DNA of 64,000 nt from Leucaena leucocephala. Its lineage: Eukaryota > Streptophyta > Magnoliopsida > Fabales > Fabaceae. The position numbers and the translations under genes were made by a program. The notes below the pieces were generated by a model. It was not told where the DNA came from. It did not search any database and was given only the letters and a program-made list of their open reading frames with translations. Positions within the stretch are counted from its first letter, which is position 1. Each line of letters begins with the position of its first letter. The stretch covers positions 4,222,001 to 4,286,000 of the forward strand of contig CM073569.1 in NCBI GenBank assembly GCA_037074615.1, given 5' to 3'. Shown here one piece after another: positions 37,183-49,127 of this stretch.

Positions 37183-39829
37183 AGGACTGTATTGTCAAGG
37201 TTTACACACTATGATGCTTCAGATCCAGTGGGATTCACAACATTCATTCATCCATTGACACAGGATGTTATTGCTAAATGCTAATTGGTACCTTCCCCCT
37301 TCTTTCTAAGTATTTCCTTGAAAAGGTGGGGGAGGATGGGGGAAGAGATTCAGATTTTGCTCAAGATTGGCTGATAAGTTTTACTGAAGGAGGTCTTGAG
37401 TCTTTTACTTTTAGCTTTAAAATTTCACTTGATATTTTCTTCCATTGAAATTGTATCTTCCCCCATTTTCCGTTGACATGAAATTTTCAAAGGTTGGTTT
37501 CATGCAGCTCAGAATAGGTTAAATAATTGAAGTTCCAACACAATTGTAGATTGTTAGTAGCGTTTAAGCCCTTTGAAGAACATACAACTAGATATTTGAT
37601 TTTGAAGATCATACATTTTCTTAGATTGAAATGACAAAATAATTTCTGTGATTTGTTTTATTAATTTTGTATTATGTATCAATCCAATTTGCTATTCGAA
37701 TTCAAGAACTACGTATTTTGATCTTTCTCTAATCTGGAAAGTAGTACAGACCAATTCATATCAAAATTATAATTCTCAATGGTTCATTTACTGATTTTGA
37801 CATAAGAGTTAAGACACCACAGATGCACGAACTACGATAGCAGATTTGCATCCTTGAAAATATGCGGACTCCATGGAGAATGTGTTCCCCACACCTGTTG
37901 AAACAATAATTATTGAAAACAATTGTCAGGAGCAATACAGTTGTTTAATGAGCATTGATGGAAAGTTGTGCTGTATCATTTCCCCATAATCACTATGGTT
38001 ATTGAATGTTCTGCAACTAAAAAACTTCTTGTTGTCTATGTAATTGGGTCAGCTATGTTTGGATACCGCTATTTCTAGTTTCCTGTACATGTAAATGTTG
38101 TTATCAATTGAATTATGCTTTTATCTAATTAGTTCTAATCCTATTACATGTTTATCTTGAATCTTTCAATTGCATGAATGTGGTAATGGTCCAGATTCCA
38201 TCTGGCACAGCAGAGCTGCTTTAATTATCCTGTTTGGTGGTTGCATCACCATTATTAGTTATCCAATTCATGCTGATAGCCAGAGTTCATGTAATTATCA
38301 CTTGTATTAAATCTACTCCTGAAAGATTGATGTATTTTGTCAGAGAAGGCTAAGAAGATTGAAGTAAAATTGTGCTTAACCATGATAATACAGAAACAAG
38401 TAGATCCCTGAGTATGATCAGTTTAATATAATTTATATATCTTTTTTTTCCGTGTGTGTTGAAAACTATGCTGCCTTAATTTCCCCTTCAGACAGACACT
38501 CAATGTAGTTTGGACGGATGAAAAGTAATGATTGTGGATTTAATGGAAGAATAACTGAGAACAATCAGAAGATGCTGTTGAAGTTGTGGAGGATGAGGAG
38601 AAGCATGTGATAAAAATTAAACTCAAGGTTGCAGATATCAGTCTAGCAAAGCAAGATTTCACATGCTATAGTATGATGGATGCTAAATATTTATGACATT
38701 CAAATGATTTGGTTTATGTTGTGAAAAATTGGTCCCATAATTTAGTCTCTGCAAACTCCTGTTTTGATATCTTTTGCTCAGAGTTTTCTCACATTCATTG
38801 GACTGTTGAAAGAGAAGTGTAGTACAACTTGAATAATTTAGATCTGTGTTAATTCCTAGGTTGCCTGTGATGTATGATCTCATCCTTCTGACTGTTATTT
38901 CCTTTGATTGTGTATTGTTTTGTATTATAATCATTTTTGCCTTTTGCTTATTGCTATCACTAAAACAAGCTGTGCCCTGGTTGCTTGGTTATGCCGCAGC
39001 ATTGTCTCCTTGCATGTGAGCCTGACACTTCATAGCTCTTCCTCTTTTTTTACATGCATAAGGTGTTTTTTTCTACGTCTTATTATTATATATATATATA
39101 AGTAATTGATTAATTTAATTTTAAAATTTATTATTTTTTTTAATATAAGTGTCTCGTTTAGAATTCGGACTTAAAATTTAAAAAAATATAATAAAATTTT
39201 ATATTACTAGATTATCTGGCTGTGTTGGTACATTATGGCTTTTCCTTTATTATTATTATTATTACTTTCCCAGGGGCCAAGAAAGATTTGGGTGTTAATA
39301 TCTGGAGTGGCCAATGGGATACATGAAAATGACGAGGGGCCATAATGGTGTAGAGGGGAACCGAACAATATCCCCCGTTTAGTGCACAGAGGAGATGGCA
39401 CATAAAACCAGCATAAAGTGCAAACCCTTATAGTGCCGCTCTCCAATTTTGGACTCTTCCTCATCTCTTTTATTCCTCTTTCAATGGCTCTGATTTATAA
39501 TAACAACAATAATAAATCTCTTTTATTCCTCTTTTATTCGCTCTCTCCCTCTCTCAATCTAAATATAGGAACTAATAATTAATCTACAGTGATTAAAAAG
39601 ATTAGTTAAATTTATTATTTATAAAACATATATATTAATTTTTCTAGAGTACTCTTTTAATCCTTTACAATAGAGAGATAAAAAACTTTAAAATACACAA
39701 TCTATAAGGAAATTTAAAAAAAATAAATTTATATAATAAATTGGGATATTATATTTAGAATCAAATAAATTTTCCTTTTAACTCTTATATTTAGTACTAG
39801 GTGGATTATTTATTTTTCTACTATATTTT
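37183..39829. other. 3' UTR of the F-box gene, then intergenic
   Basis: Downstream of the stop, sequence of moderate AT content continues to about 38.9 kb with no supportable ORF; the first few hundred bases should be 3' UTR. A Stowaway-like stretch begins near 39545 ('ctccctctctcaatctaaatata') and closes near 39805. Confidence 0.45.
39545..39805. mobile_element. Possible Stowaway-like MITE
   Basis: The left end CTCCCTCTC...CTAAATATAGGAACTA and right end 'cttatatttagtac' are loosely inverted about 260 bp apart, with an AT-rich interior. Confidence 0.4.
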
Positions 39830-40460
39830 TGTGATACACCCAGTATCCCAGACTAGTCCCTTATTATAAGGAACTAAACGAGTTTAGACTAATCTAGATT
39901 CCAGGTATGACAATAACTATTAAAGTTAGTGCCCCTGACCTCTAAGATATTACTAGTTAAACTAGAACAACTATAGTCAGCTAATGTACCCGTTTGGATT
40001 TTGTGTTTTCTATTATTAGATATAAGGTTGAGTGCTTGAATCTTGAGAGTTGATGGAAGATGTTGATATTTTATCTTTTAGGTTTTGTGACACTCATAGT
40101 CACAGAAGCACTTTAGAAGTAGAATTTTTATTAGATTTAGATGCACTAAGTCATAAACTAATGTAAAGAAGCTTGAACAAGATCTGATGATAACTTTATT
40201 GTGATATTTTCCCCCAGAAAAAATCTGATATTCTTTTTATCAAGTTTTAAATCATCATCCCCAAACCCAACTTTTGATCAAACCATATAAGTTTCTAGAT
40301 AGACATATGTACTTGATTTGTATTATTAAATTATAAGACTCATTCATCGGTATCAGAGAGAGTTAAGTTGAGTTAATTTTATGTTTAGGTTTTCTCACAT
40401 AAGCACTTTAAAAGTGGAACTTCAGATGCACTAAGCCATGAAATCAACAAAGAGGATTGA
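39830..40460 (+). mobile_element. Possible LTR and primer-binding site of a decayed LTR element
   Basis: A segment that could be an LTR starts 'tgtgatacaccc' (39830) and ends 'cattca' (40346). It is followed by 'cggtatcagagag', close to the TGGTATCAGAGC complement of initiator tRNA-Met used as primer-binding site. A block 'aagcactttagaagtagaa ... agatgcactaagtcat' at about 40108-40155 recurs diverged at about 40403-40445. No second LTR or coding region is seen. Confidence 0.35.
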
Positions 40461-41154
40461 CCAAAATATGACTAAGTATTAAAAACTGATCACTGAAAGA
40501 AGTGGTTCAAATTTTAAAAGTTAGATGTCTAAGTAGAGTTGAATAGGTTATAATTAAAATAATCTAATCTAATTAAAAATTATAAATTATAATTTTTTAA
40601 TATATAACCATAAATAGTAATATTTAAATAAAAAATGTATCAATTTATGAGTAAACAGAGTATTCATATATAAATAATGCATAATCAAGTTAATATATTT
40701 TTAACTTCAAATGACATCGTTTTAAGTTAAAAAAAATAAAATATATAAACTTTAACTCAATCGACCTATTTAATCAGGGTTAATCTCAGGTCAATCAAGT
40801 TTATCATAAGTCATTTATTTTTTGATTTAGCTGATTCACTGGATAATTATAAATAAATACAAATGACATGTGAAAATAAAGTGAATGTTTTAAAAATGAA
40901 AATGAGAGCTTTACGGTTTATGCATCCATTGTGAACGAATGATTTGCCCTTTTAAAAGTGAAATTTCACTTTGGTCTCTCCCATATAAACAGAGTGTACT
41001 TTCAATTTCATTCCTTATGAAGTTGCATTGCCTTTCATTTTAATCTTCAAACACTTTGGTATTTTTCAATTTCACTATCAACAATTTTCTTCTATCAAAT
41101 TGAAAAATACCGACATGTGAGGGGTTATTATTGATAATGAATTTATTTATGAGT
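40461..41154. other. Intergenic, AT-rich
   Basis: No gene supported. About 40960-41110 resembles common plant repeats with phrases such as 'tttcactttggtctct', but no borders are clear. Confidence 0.4.
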
Positions 41155-41565
41155 ATAGAATATAATTTATAAAAGAATAAAGAAAAAATTAATCTTTTAA
41201 CCCTTAGAATTTTAATTTTATTATAACTTAGTCATTTAATTTTAACTCAATATAATTTAGTCTCTATAATTTTAACTCAATTAAAATTTAATTTTTAAAT
41301 TTTAACTCACTTTCTATAGTTTTAAATATTTAAAATTTTAATCATTAAATTTCATGAAACATATAATTTTATTTTCTAAAATATAGATATTAATATTTTA
41401 AATGATTAAATTATAAGAAGTGAGTTGTATCGAATCAAAGTTTAAAGATTATGTTATAACCAAGTTAAAATTATAAGAATTAAATTGTATCAAATTAAAA
41501 TTTAAAAATTGAATTACAACTAAATTAAATATTAAAAAGATTAATTTTTTTATAAATAAATTAAG
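41155..41565. mobile_element. Fold-back element with tandem arms
   Basis: The left arm repeats 'ataattttaactcaat'-type units (41195-41315), and the right arm (41415-41530) carries their reverse complements ('gtgagttgtatcgaatcaaa', 'aaattgtatcaaattaaaat'). Outer sequence is also inverted ('aaaaaattaatctttt' against 'aaaagattaatttttt'). Very AT-rich and non-coding. It has the same architecture as 14785-15440 but different sequence. Confidence 0.5.
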
Positions 41566-43008
41566 AAATCCTGATAAACTTTCACTTAGCTTTTTAAATA
41601 TCGTGGTGGTTGCTTTGTAACTAAAATTTCCCATTATTTTCTTGATGTTTACCTCGTAATAATCATCATCATCATGAAGGTTTATCTCTGAGTACTTTCT
41701 TTCATTTTTTAAATTTCGCTCAACCTTCTATACAAATAATAACAACCACATTAATATTTTAATATTATTATGTTAAAAATTTACCAAACGTGGACTTATT
41801 TTAGGCAATGGGTTGTCCTATGAAGCATACAAACATATGAACACACAAAACTTTTTAATTGGGGTGGCTTTAACTTTTTGGTTGGTTTTGGTAGTGGGAA
41901 AAGATATGATAAGATATGACTTTGGGGAGACGATTATTATTTTGAAAAAAAAAAGGAAAAATAAATAAAGTGAAGAAAAATAAAGTGAGGAATGAAAATT
42001 GACATGAAGGGTGGAGAAACGTCAAGGAAGAACAATCATGTCAACCAAAAATATGATAGGTGGATTGTGGGCACGCACATGAATTTTGGATATGCTTTTT
42101 TAATTATTTGTTTAATTTAGGGGTTAATTTGTTGAATAATTCTCCTTAATATAATATGCTTATAATAATTATAATTCATTTACTTTTACGGAATCGGAAT
42201 TGATTTAATTAATAATCAATCTCCCATTACTATAAGCAATGATATATGTGATTTGACTTATAATTGTACTTTGACTTCGGTTAACTCAGCTAATTATATA
42301 TTTATTTGTGGGGTTTAATATTAATTTATAATTTTATAATATGTGTCCTTAATTTGAAAATCTCAATTATTGCTAAAGAAGCATATGATGCTGTGGAAGG
42401 CAATATTCGAGATTTTTCTGTTTATTCTACTTTCAATTCATTGTCGTATCCCAACAATTCAATGAGTATCTATCTTGCACCATCTTTCCTCTCATCTAAT
42501 TTTAAAATAATTTTGTAGACAATATAAAAAAAATTATATAAAGTTTTGGGGTGGCCATTTTTTAGTTTTACAAGAGATAAATTATTATATTAATTAGATA
42601 TGGTAAAAGTAGCTTAAGTACAATTATTTCTTTTAGAGAAGTAGATAATTTTATCTCAGCCAATTAAATATACATGTGCCCATGTGTCGCAAAAATATAA
42701 CTTGATACAATAAACTAAAAAAAATGTGACAAATTTTAACTGAAAATATGTACAAAAATTCATCACAAATTTTTTTGCAAAGGATTTTTAATAATTCCGT
42801 CTCAAATTTATATTATTGTAAACCAAGAAAGACGAGATAAAGAGGTAGGCAAGTTTGCACAAGCAAAGGTTAGTTAATTAAATAGCCAGTAATCAAGCTA
42901 AGCAATAAGGGAATAACTTTTTCCAGCACTTCTCCTTAATCCAAATTAATTAATTACGCAATCCTACGTTTGCTTCATCTAAAACTCTCATGGTACTTAT
43001 ACATCGAA
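41566..43008. other. Intergenic
   Basis: No gene supported. The 70-aa ORF at 42306-42518 has a short less AT-rich core (42370-42470) that I do not recognise. Confidence 0.45.
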
Positions 43009-43480
43009 CCTATTTAGATAAGAGTTTAAAAAATAACTTATAAAAAAAATTAAATTTTTGGACAGTTTTTTGAAAAAAAATTTGGAGAAGAGTTTATAGA
43101 AAAAAAATAGTTCTGAATAAATAATTGTTTAGATAATTATTACCAGAAGGACTTTTGTAATTGAAAAATTGCTAAAAAAGATATGATTTTATTAAAAATA
43201 GAAAAAATGATAGAAGGTAGAGAAGAGAGAAGAGAGATGAGAGAAAGTGGAGAGGAGAGAGAGTGTAATAAAAAAATAAAAGTAAAATAGTAATTAGGTA
43301 ATTCATAAGTTATTTTATTGTTTCAAAAGTAAGTCTTAGTAATTTATCTAAAATTTTAGTTTTAAACTATAATTTGGTCTAAAAGCCTTTTTAAATAAAT
43401 ATGGTTGTTTATTTTAAAATTTTTCTAAACCAAAATTTAGACTAATTTTTTTTTTTAATTTTAATTTTAAAAGTTTTCAA
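43009..43480 (-). mobile_element. MITE-like repeat, family A, inverted copy
   Basis: Reverse complement of the 4637-5106 / 52786-53264 family: it starts 'cctatttagataagag' (matching the GGCATGTTTGGATAAGAG end), has a purine-rich core (gagagaagagag) where the others are pyrimidine-rich, and then 'aaccttagttttaaac'-like sequence. Non-coding. Confidence 0.6.
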
Positions 43481-45895
43481 ACCCGCACATCATTCGCTAA
43501 AAAAATTGAGGAGATTAGAATGCCACTAGTACAATTGTTTTTTATATTTTTTGTGTGGCATCTTTTTTCTTTTTTGCTGCAATAATTTTTTGTTTAGTTA
43601 ATTTTAAGCAAATTATAATATTTTTCTTTCGTGGTCGTTATAAATCATATTTTATCTGGAGAAAATAAAGCTCTCATCACTCAAGAAGAATCTGGAGAGG
43701 GAGAGGAAGGGCTTTTTTCTTTCTTTCTTAATATAATATAATATAATATAATATATGAATCAATCTTTAAACAATCTTCTATATATTACCATTGATTTAC
43801 CTCTTGATAATTCAATTTCAAAAAATTACTTGTCTCATATATTATATTGTTTGATCTCTTTATAAGTAGTAAAGACATCTAAGTCTCCAAATAGAAGTCT
43901 CTCCCTTTTATTTTTTTTTTAATTTTTTAATCCAAACATTCATGAATCATAACTCAAATAATAAAAGAAATAAAATGAGAGAATTAGAGCCCATAATATT
44001 CATTTTCATTATTGAATTGAATATTAGATTGGATCAACCCAAGGCAGTACAAGATGTGCTTTAAGTTTGACTAAAATGGATTGACCATTCAAATTGATTC
44101 CTTTATGAATTGAAAAACACGAGAAGACAGATGGAATCTTGATAGCTTCGTTTTAATAAAAAATAACTATAATTTTCATTAATGCTTTAGGGAAACTAAA
44201 TTTTGTTTAAAATTAATTTCCCTTTTCTGATTTAATGTATTTAAAACTTTTATTCACATAAAATAATAAGTCTCTCATATCAACCAAACCAAGAAAGAAG
44301 AGACATAATGCACACCACGCGGCTTCATTTTTCCGCAGGTTGTTTGCCAACTTTCATTTTCTTAATTTTCATGATTGCTTATGATGCTATTCTCCACATT
44401 TATTATTGAATTAGATAGATTAATTAATTAACTAACTAATATTATTCTGCCTTATCATTTTCGAACTCCTAAATATTTTAATAATTAATTATTACACCAC
44501 GTACGATGCCCCCACTTGGCAATAAAACACTATTCTTTTCTTAATTTGCACGACTCACTTCACTACTCCCTGTGCCATCGGGAAAAAAAATTATGACAGC
44601 TTTAATTAATAAATAATTGGCATATGATCCAGATCGTAGCCCTAATCTGACAAATCAGAATTATTATTAACGTTATTATTTGGATTTGTTGAGGTTTTGG
44701 ATGACAAGTGCACGTGATATGATGAAGCATCTTTAGTGTATTTTAAGTTTTAATCAATTATATAAGTTTGGGGTATATGAACGCCTTACGCCTCTATTTA
44801 ATATATAATTAAGAGGCATTCAGTTGTGTGTCGTAACATATTAATTAATTATATAAAAATAGGGGCAATGAATCTCAAGAAATGTCCAACGTTATAAAAT
44901 TAATTAAGGGCACTCATTAGGGTATACCCTACAATTTTTTTTTTGTGTCTTGGAATAATGCATTCCTTGTGGCGAGTTTCTAGGTCAAGTCAAGAAACTC
45001 CAAACAAAATGGATTTTCTTGTTTGGGGAAAAATATTCTTTTTTTAAGTAATATAAAATATTACGCAATTATCATTCATAATACTCAAGTACCATTAGGT
45101 AGAACATACCAAGATTTTTTTATTGGAATTGAGAAAGGCTTAATTTGTTATTATTACTCTTGTGAAATAAATTTTTAAAACAAGAGATTGGCTAATGAAA
45201 GAAACAAAGAGAAAAGTGAGGGGAGGGGAGAATCAGAAAACCACCTTACCTCTTACTTTTCTTTTTAATTAACCTTTCTAAAAATATAGAAAGAAAATAA
45301 TAATATTTTATATTACTATCTAACTAGATTATATTAAAATATTGTTAGACTCAATTGTGGGTAGTTCACTTGAAAATATTTTTTATATTTAAATAAATTT
45401 AAATTTAAAATCTTATATTTAAATAGCTAAAATTTATTCCACTTAAATAAGCACAAAACACAATCCTTTAAACTTTGATTGTTATACATTCAGTCATTAT
45501 ATCCCTAGCTATTTATGTAAAATTATGAGAGTCCTTACTACTTATATATCATTGTCTAAATTATTCAATTTCTATCCACCTAAGCCTGACCATATATAGT
45601 TGGATTTAAATTAACTGGTAATAGTACAAGATATATAATATTTGTAAAAAAATGAAAAATGAAATGAGAAGAAAGGAGATAACACATGAATGAGAAATTG
45701 TTGTTGGCTGTGAAATATTTATTATGGATATGCATTGACATGAAAATATTATTTGGGATAGAATCAAAGTTTTTAAGAATAGGTGGCTTTATCATATCAT
45801 TTATAAAAATAGCAGTAGTAATTAATTAATTAAAGGAAATGGGAGTTTCAACAATTAATTAATTCGGTGAGCACTTTGTATGGGTTAGAGTCTAC
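43481..45895. other. Intergenic, AT-rich
   Basis: No gene supported. It includes a short ATATA-type pentamer array near 43730-43755 ('taatataatataatata'). Confidence 0.5.
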
Positions 45896-46292
45896 GTGTG
45901 TTTGGAAAAAGAAAAAAAAATACTTTTAGATCCAAATTATAGTTTGGGTTAAAAAGCACCCAAATACTAATCTTAGTGATAGAATTATTTTTAAGTAAAA
46001 TTATGGTTTGAGTAATTGTAAATTATAATTTTTCATAAGCAAGATCTACTAGTTTGTGAAACAATTTTAAGATATTAAGTATAAAAAATGATCATTTTAA
46101 CCTTATAAATTTGTCATCTTCCTATCTCATTTATTATTTACCTCATGCTCTTTCTGATAATTTATTTATAAAAAAATTATTCTGATAACAACTATCCAAA
46201 TATTTATTTTTTAAAATTATTTGTTATACAAAATATATTCTTCACGATTACTTTAAAATTAATTTTCTTAGAATCTATTAAACCAAACACAC
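45896..46292 (+). mobile_element. MITE-like repeat, family B, copy 2
   Basis: About 397 bp bounded by inverted ends, gtgtgtttgg (45896-45905) and ccaaacacac (46283-46292), and aligning with 12078-12443. Non-coding, with no clear target duplication. The TGTTTGG-type end and right-half similarity tie it to family A. Confidence 0.65.
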
Positions 46293-46366
46293 CCTTATGC
46301 TTTCATTATTTTACAAGTTTTGTTGATTTCTGTTTCATTATGTCCTCTACTAAATTATTATTGTTA

Positions 46367-46590
46367 CTACTCCCTCTTTGGTCAGTTAACTAGTTAATTT
46401 TTTTATATAGATTAAAAAAATTAAAAAAATTAGTTAATTATGACTAAATTTATCCTCAAGATGAGTTTATATAATATACCTCTCAATATATACAAATTAC
46501 TCAATTAACTCTTATATAATTATAATTAGCTGATTTATTTAGTTTTTTTAATCTATCGATAAAAGTCAACTAACTCTTATAATTAAGATT
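46367..46590. mobile_element. Stowaway-like MITE
   Basis: It begins 'tactccctctttggtcagtt', carries internal inverted blocks ('tagattaaaaaaattaa' against 'tttagtttttttaatcta'), and ends near 'aactcttataattaag'. A related half-copy lies at about 48855-49010 ('aagagttaattgattaattt', 'tagattaaaaaagttaaata'). Confidence 0.45.
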
Positions 46591-46592
46591 AT

Positions 46593-47241
46593 TATTATTT
46601 TTTAAATATTTTCATAATGCTTAAAATTTAACCTAATAATTATACTATTATCAATTTAAAATGACCATTGTGAGATGTCTAAAGTCTAAACCCAAATGTT
46701 ACAACATGAAGTGCCAATTTTCTTGGGGGCAACTTCCCTCATGCTTCAGTGGGTCCAAATGTCACTTTCTGTAGTGTTGCTTCACTTTAATTTCCCTCTT
46801 CCTCCATCTTCCACCGTCCATCTAACTCCAATCCAACGGTCTTACCCTTCGCCATCCATCACCAACATAAACTAAATTCATTTATTACATAATTATTTAC
46901 AGAAAAATCACTATAAGTTTTTTAAAAAAATATAATAACTACTCATAACAAATCAACATCATATAATAACAAATTTTACTATAATAAATAATAACAAATC
47001 TATAACTACTGCTTATTTATTTTAATTTTTTTAGTAATTAATTAGTTTTTACGAGATCTCACAGTAATCGTTCTTTTGGGTCTTTATCTATGAATTTTCG
47101 AGGCAACTTTCTCGCTCCTACTCTATCTCTCTCTCATCTTGAATCTAACAAGACAGACTTCACAAAATTTCCGTAATAAAATATTCCTCCATGCTTTCTC
47201 TCTTCTCTTATTTTGACCATTTCTCTGTCCTCCCTCTCGCC
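46593..47241 (+). promoter_or_regulatory. Upstream region of the 47.4-kb gene
   Basis: No ORF. AT-rich to about 47.05 kb, then pyrimidine-rich toward the TATA box, as typical of a plant core promoter. Confidence 0.4.
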
Positions 47242-47248
47242 TATATAA
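47242..47248 (+). promoter_or_regulatory. TATA box
   Basis: TATATAA about 130 bp upstream of the ATG at 47377, followed by a CT-rich leader. It implies transcription start near 47275. Confidence 0.65.
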
Positions 47249-47376
47249 CCCTCGCTTTCTTCCTCAACTTCATCAATCATCACCCTAGCTCCCTCATCTC
47301 TCCTCCTCTCCATTTCACTTGCTCTCTCTCTCGTATCTGATCTGCATCCATCTTCAATTCTCTGCTAACTCAGAAA

Positions 47377-47886
47377 ATGGAGTCTGTAGAACCAAAGAGG
47401 CCAAGAACCCAACAAGAAGAAGAAGAAGTTAACAGTGAAGAATCGTTAAAGAGGCAAAAGCCTTACAGCCACATACTCTCTCTTCTCGAATCAGAGGAAG
47501 ATGAATCCCCACAAGATCTCTCTCCTCTCATCACCACTCTGCAACAAGAAATCACCACTTCCTCTGATGAAACCCCTTTGCAGGCTCCACCACCTGCAGA
47601 AAATTCCCCGGTCGTCGCCGGCGGCCAACCAGAAACTCATCAACAAGCTTCTTCTGAAACACCTTTCACAGCAACATCACCTGTGATGAGACATCTTCTA
47701 GAAGCTTCTGATGATGAGCTTGGAATCCCAAACACAGCATGGTGGGAGTTTGGGGAAGATATTATGAATAATAATGAAGCATCAGAAGATATTAATGGCT
47801 TTGCTTCTCTCTGTGATGGCTTGTGGGAGCTTGAAGATGAGACTGCTAACTATTATACTTTGTTGCAGTCCCAGCTTTTTCTCTAA
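47377..47886 (+). CDS. Acidic plant protein of unknown function
   Basis: A single-exon ORF of 169 residues with a TATA box and CT-rich leader at proper spacing, and ordinary coding composition (far less AT-rich than its surroundings). I do not recognise a named domain. Seen: an N-terminal 'EPKRPR' and 'LKRQKPY' that may act as nuclear localisation signals, a hydrophobic/acidic block 'SHILSLLESEED', a 'DLSPLITTLQQEI' amphipathic segment, a Ser/Thr/Pro-rich middle (about 60-100), a block 'VMRHLLEASDDELGIPN' at about 103-119, and an acidic, aromatic C terminus. There is no signal peptide or membrane segment. The acidic and hydrophobic blocks resemble transcriptional activation or interaction segments (inference). 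The start is the only ATG that follows the leader and opens the frame. Confidence 0.8.
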   Translation: MESVEPKRPRTQQEEEEVNSEESLKRQKPYSHILSLLESEEDESPQDLSPLITTLQQEITTSSDETPLQAPPPAENSPVVAGGQPETHQQASSETPFTATSPVMRHLLEASDDELGIPNTAWWEFGEDIMNNNEASEDINGFASLCDGLWELEDETANYYTLLQSQLFL

Positions 47887-49127
47887 TTTTTGCTGAACCC
47901 CCCTCTCTCTCTCAGAAAGAATAGACACAAATTAAAAATAGGAGGCATTTTTTTTTTAGTTTTTTAGTTTTTCAATTTTTAATTATCTGCTTTTGTATAA
48001 AGATTATGGGATGGGATGTTAATGGCCTAATTAACTGAAGCAGGATGCTGATCATACTATTTGAATTTCTTCCCTTCATTATTTTTATATTTACTTTATC
48101 CTTGAATCTCTAAAATTTAAGAATCCAAGAAATATTTTACCATGGCTTCATTTAAAGAACTTGATGTATTCTTGCTTCTTAATTTTATTTTGGAATTTTG
48201 CTTTTACACACACACACACATTTCAGTTTCATACCTTGAAATGAGGTTCATTATCTGATAAAGCAGAATAACTGATAATAGGATGATTGAATAGAAGGGG
48301 TTTGATTACGTTCTAAGTAAGGTTTAAGTTTAAACCTAAGTAAATCATAACAATCATATGATATGTTTTTTCATCCTCATTTTATTTTACATTTTAGCTT
48401 TTGAAGATTTCAGGTTCATTCCATACCGGAGATGATACTAATTTCATGGGAATAAATTAAAATAACTATCAAATGCAAACGAGTCACCACGAAGGAATTT
48501 AATATTTTTTAATCTGGAAGATAGAAGGTTGTATATACTAAAAGAAAAAATTGTTGCTAGAAGAACCACTTATTTGTCACGTTATTCAACTAACAATTTA
48601 TTCCTGCAATCCAAAAAAGAAAGAGTTTTGCATTGAAAGTCTTATATTACATGATATACAAAGAGATCATTACTATCACAAATAAATAGTAGACACCAAA
48701 ATTAAATATCAAATAATATATACCAGCAGTAACAGAATAAATATTGATATGAAATATAAAATTTATATCAAATTACACTACGTATCTATATAAGTCAATT
48801 TTCAAATTCTTTAAAATGTAGGGAGACGATACATGATAAATTTATTATAGATTTTTTAGTCTTTGGTATAAGAGTTAATTGATTAATTTAGTTAGATTAA
48901 AAAAGTTAAATAAATCAGTTAACTATAACTAAATCCAAACTCTCAAGATAAATTGATATTATATGCTTTTTAATTTATCTAAATTAATTAACTAATTAAA
49001 GATAGAAATGATGTACATATATATATTCATAATTTTCGCCTAATTTTTCTTCCCGTAGGCGTTACGCAATCCTTTTTATATGTTTTTTTTAAATTAATCA
49101 TTTTTTGGCTAACTTTACAAATTTGAT
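47887..49127. other. 3' UTR of the 47.4-kb gene, then intergenic
   Basis: The first 150-200 bp after the stop are likely 3' UTR. No further gene is supported; a half Stowaway-like repeat lies at 48855-49010. Confidence 0.5.
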
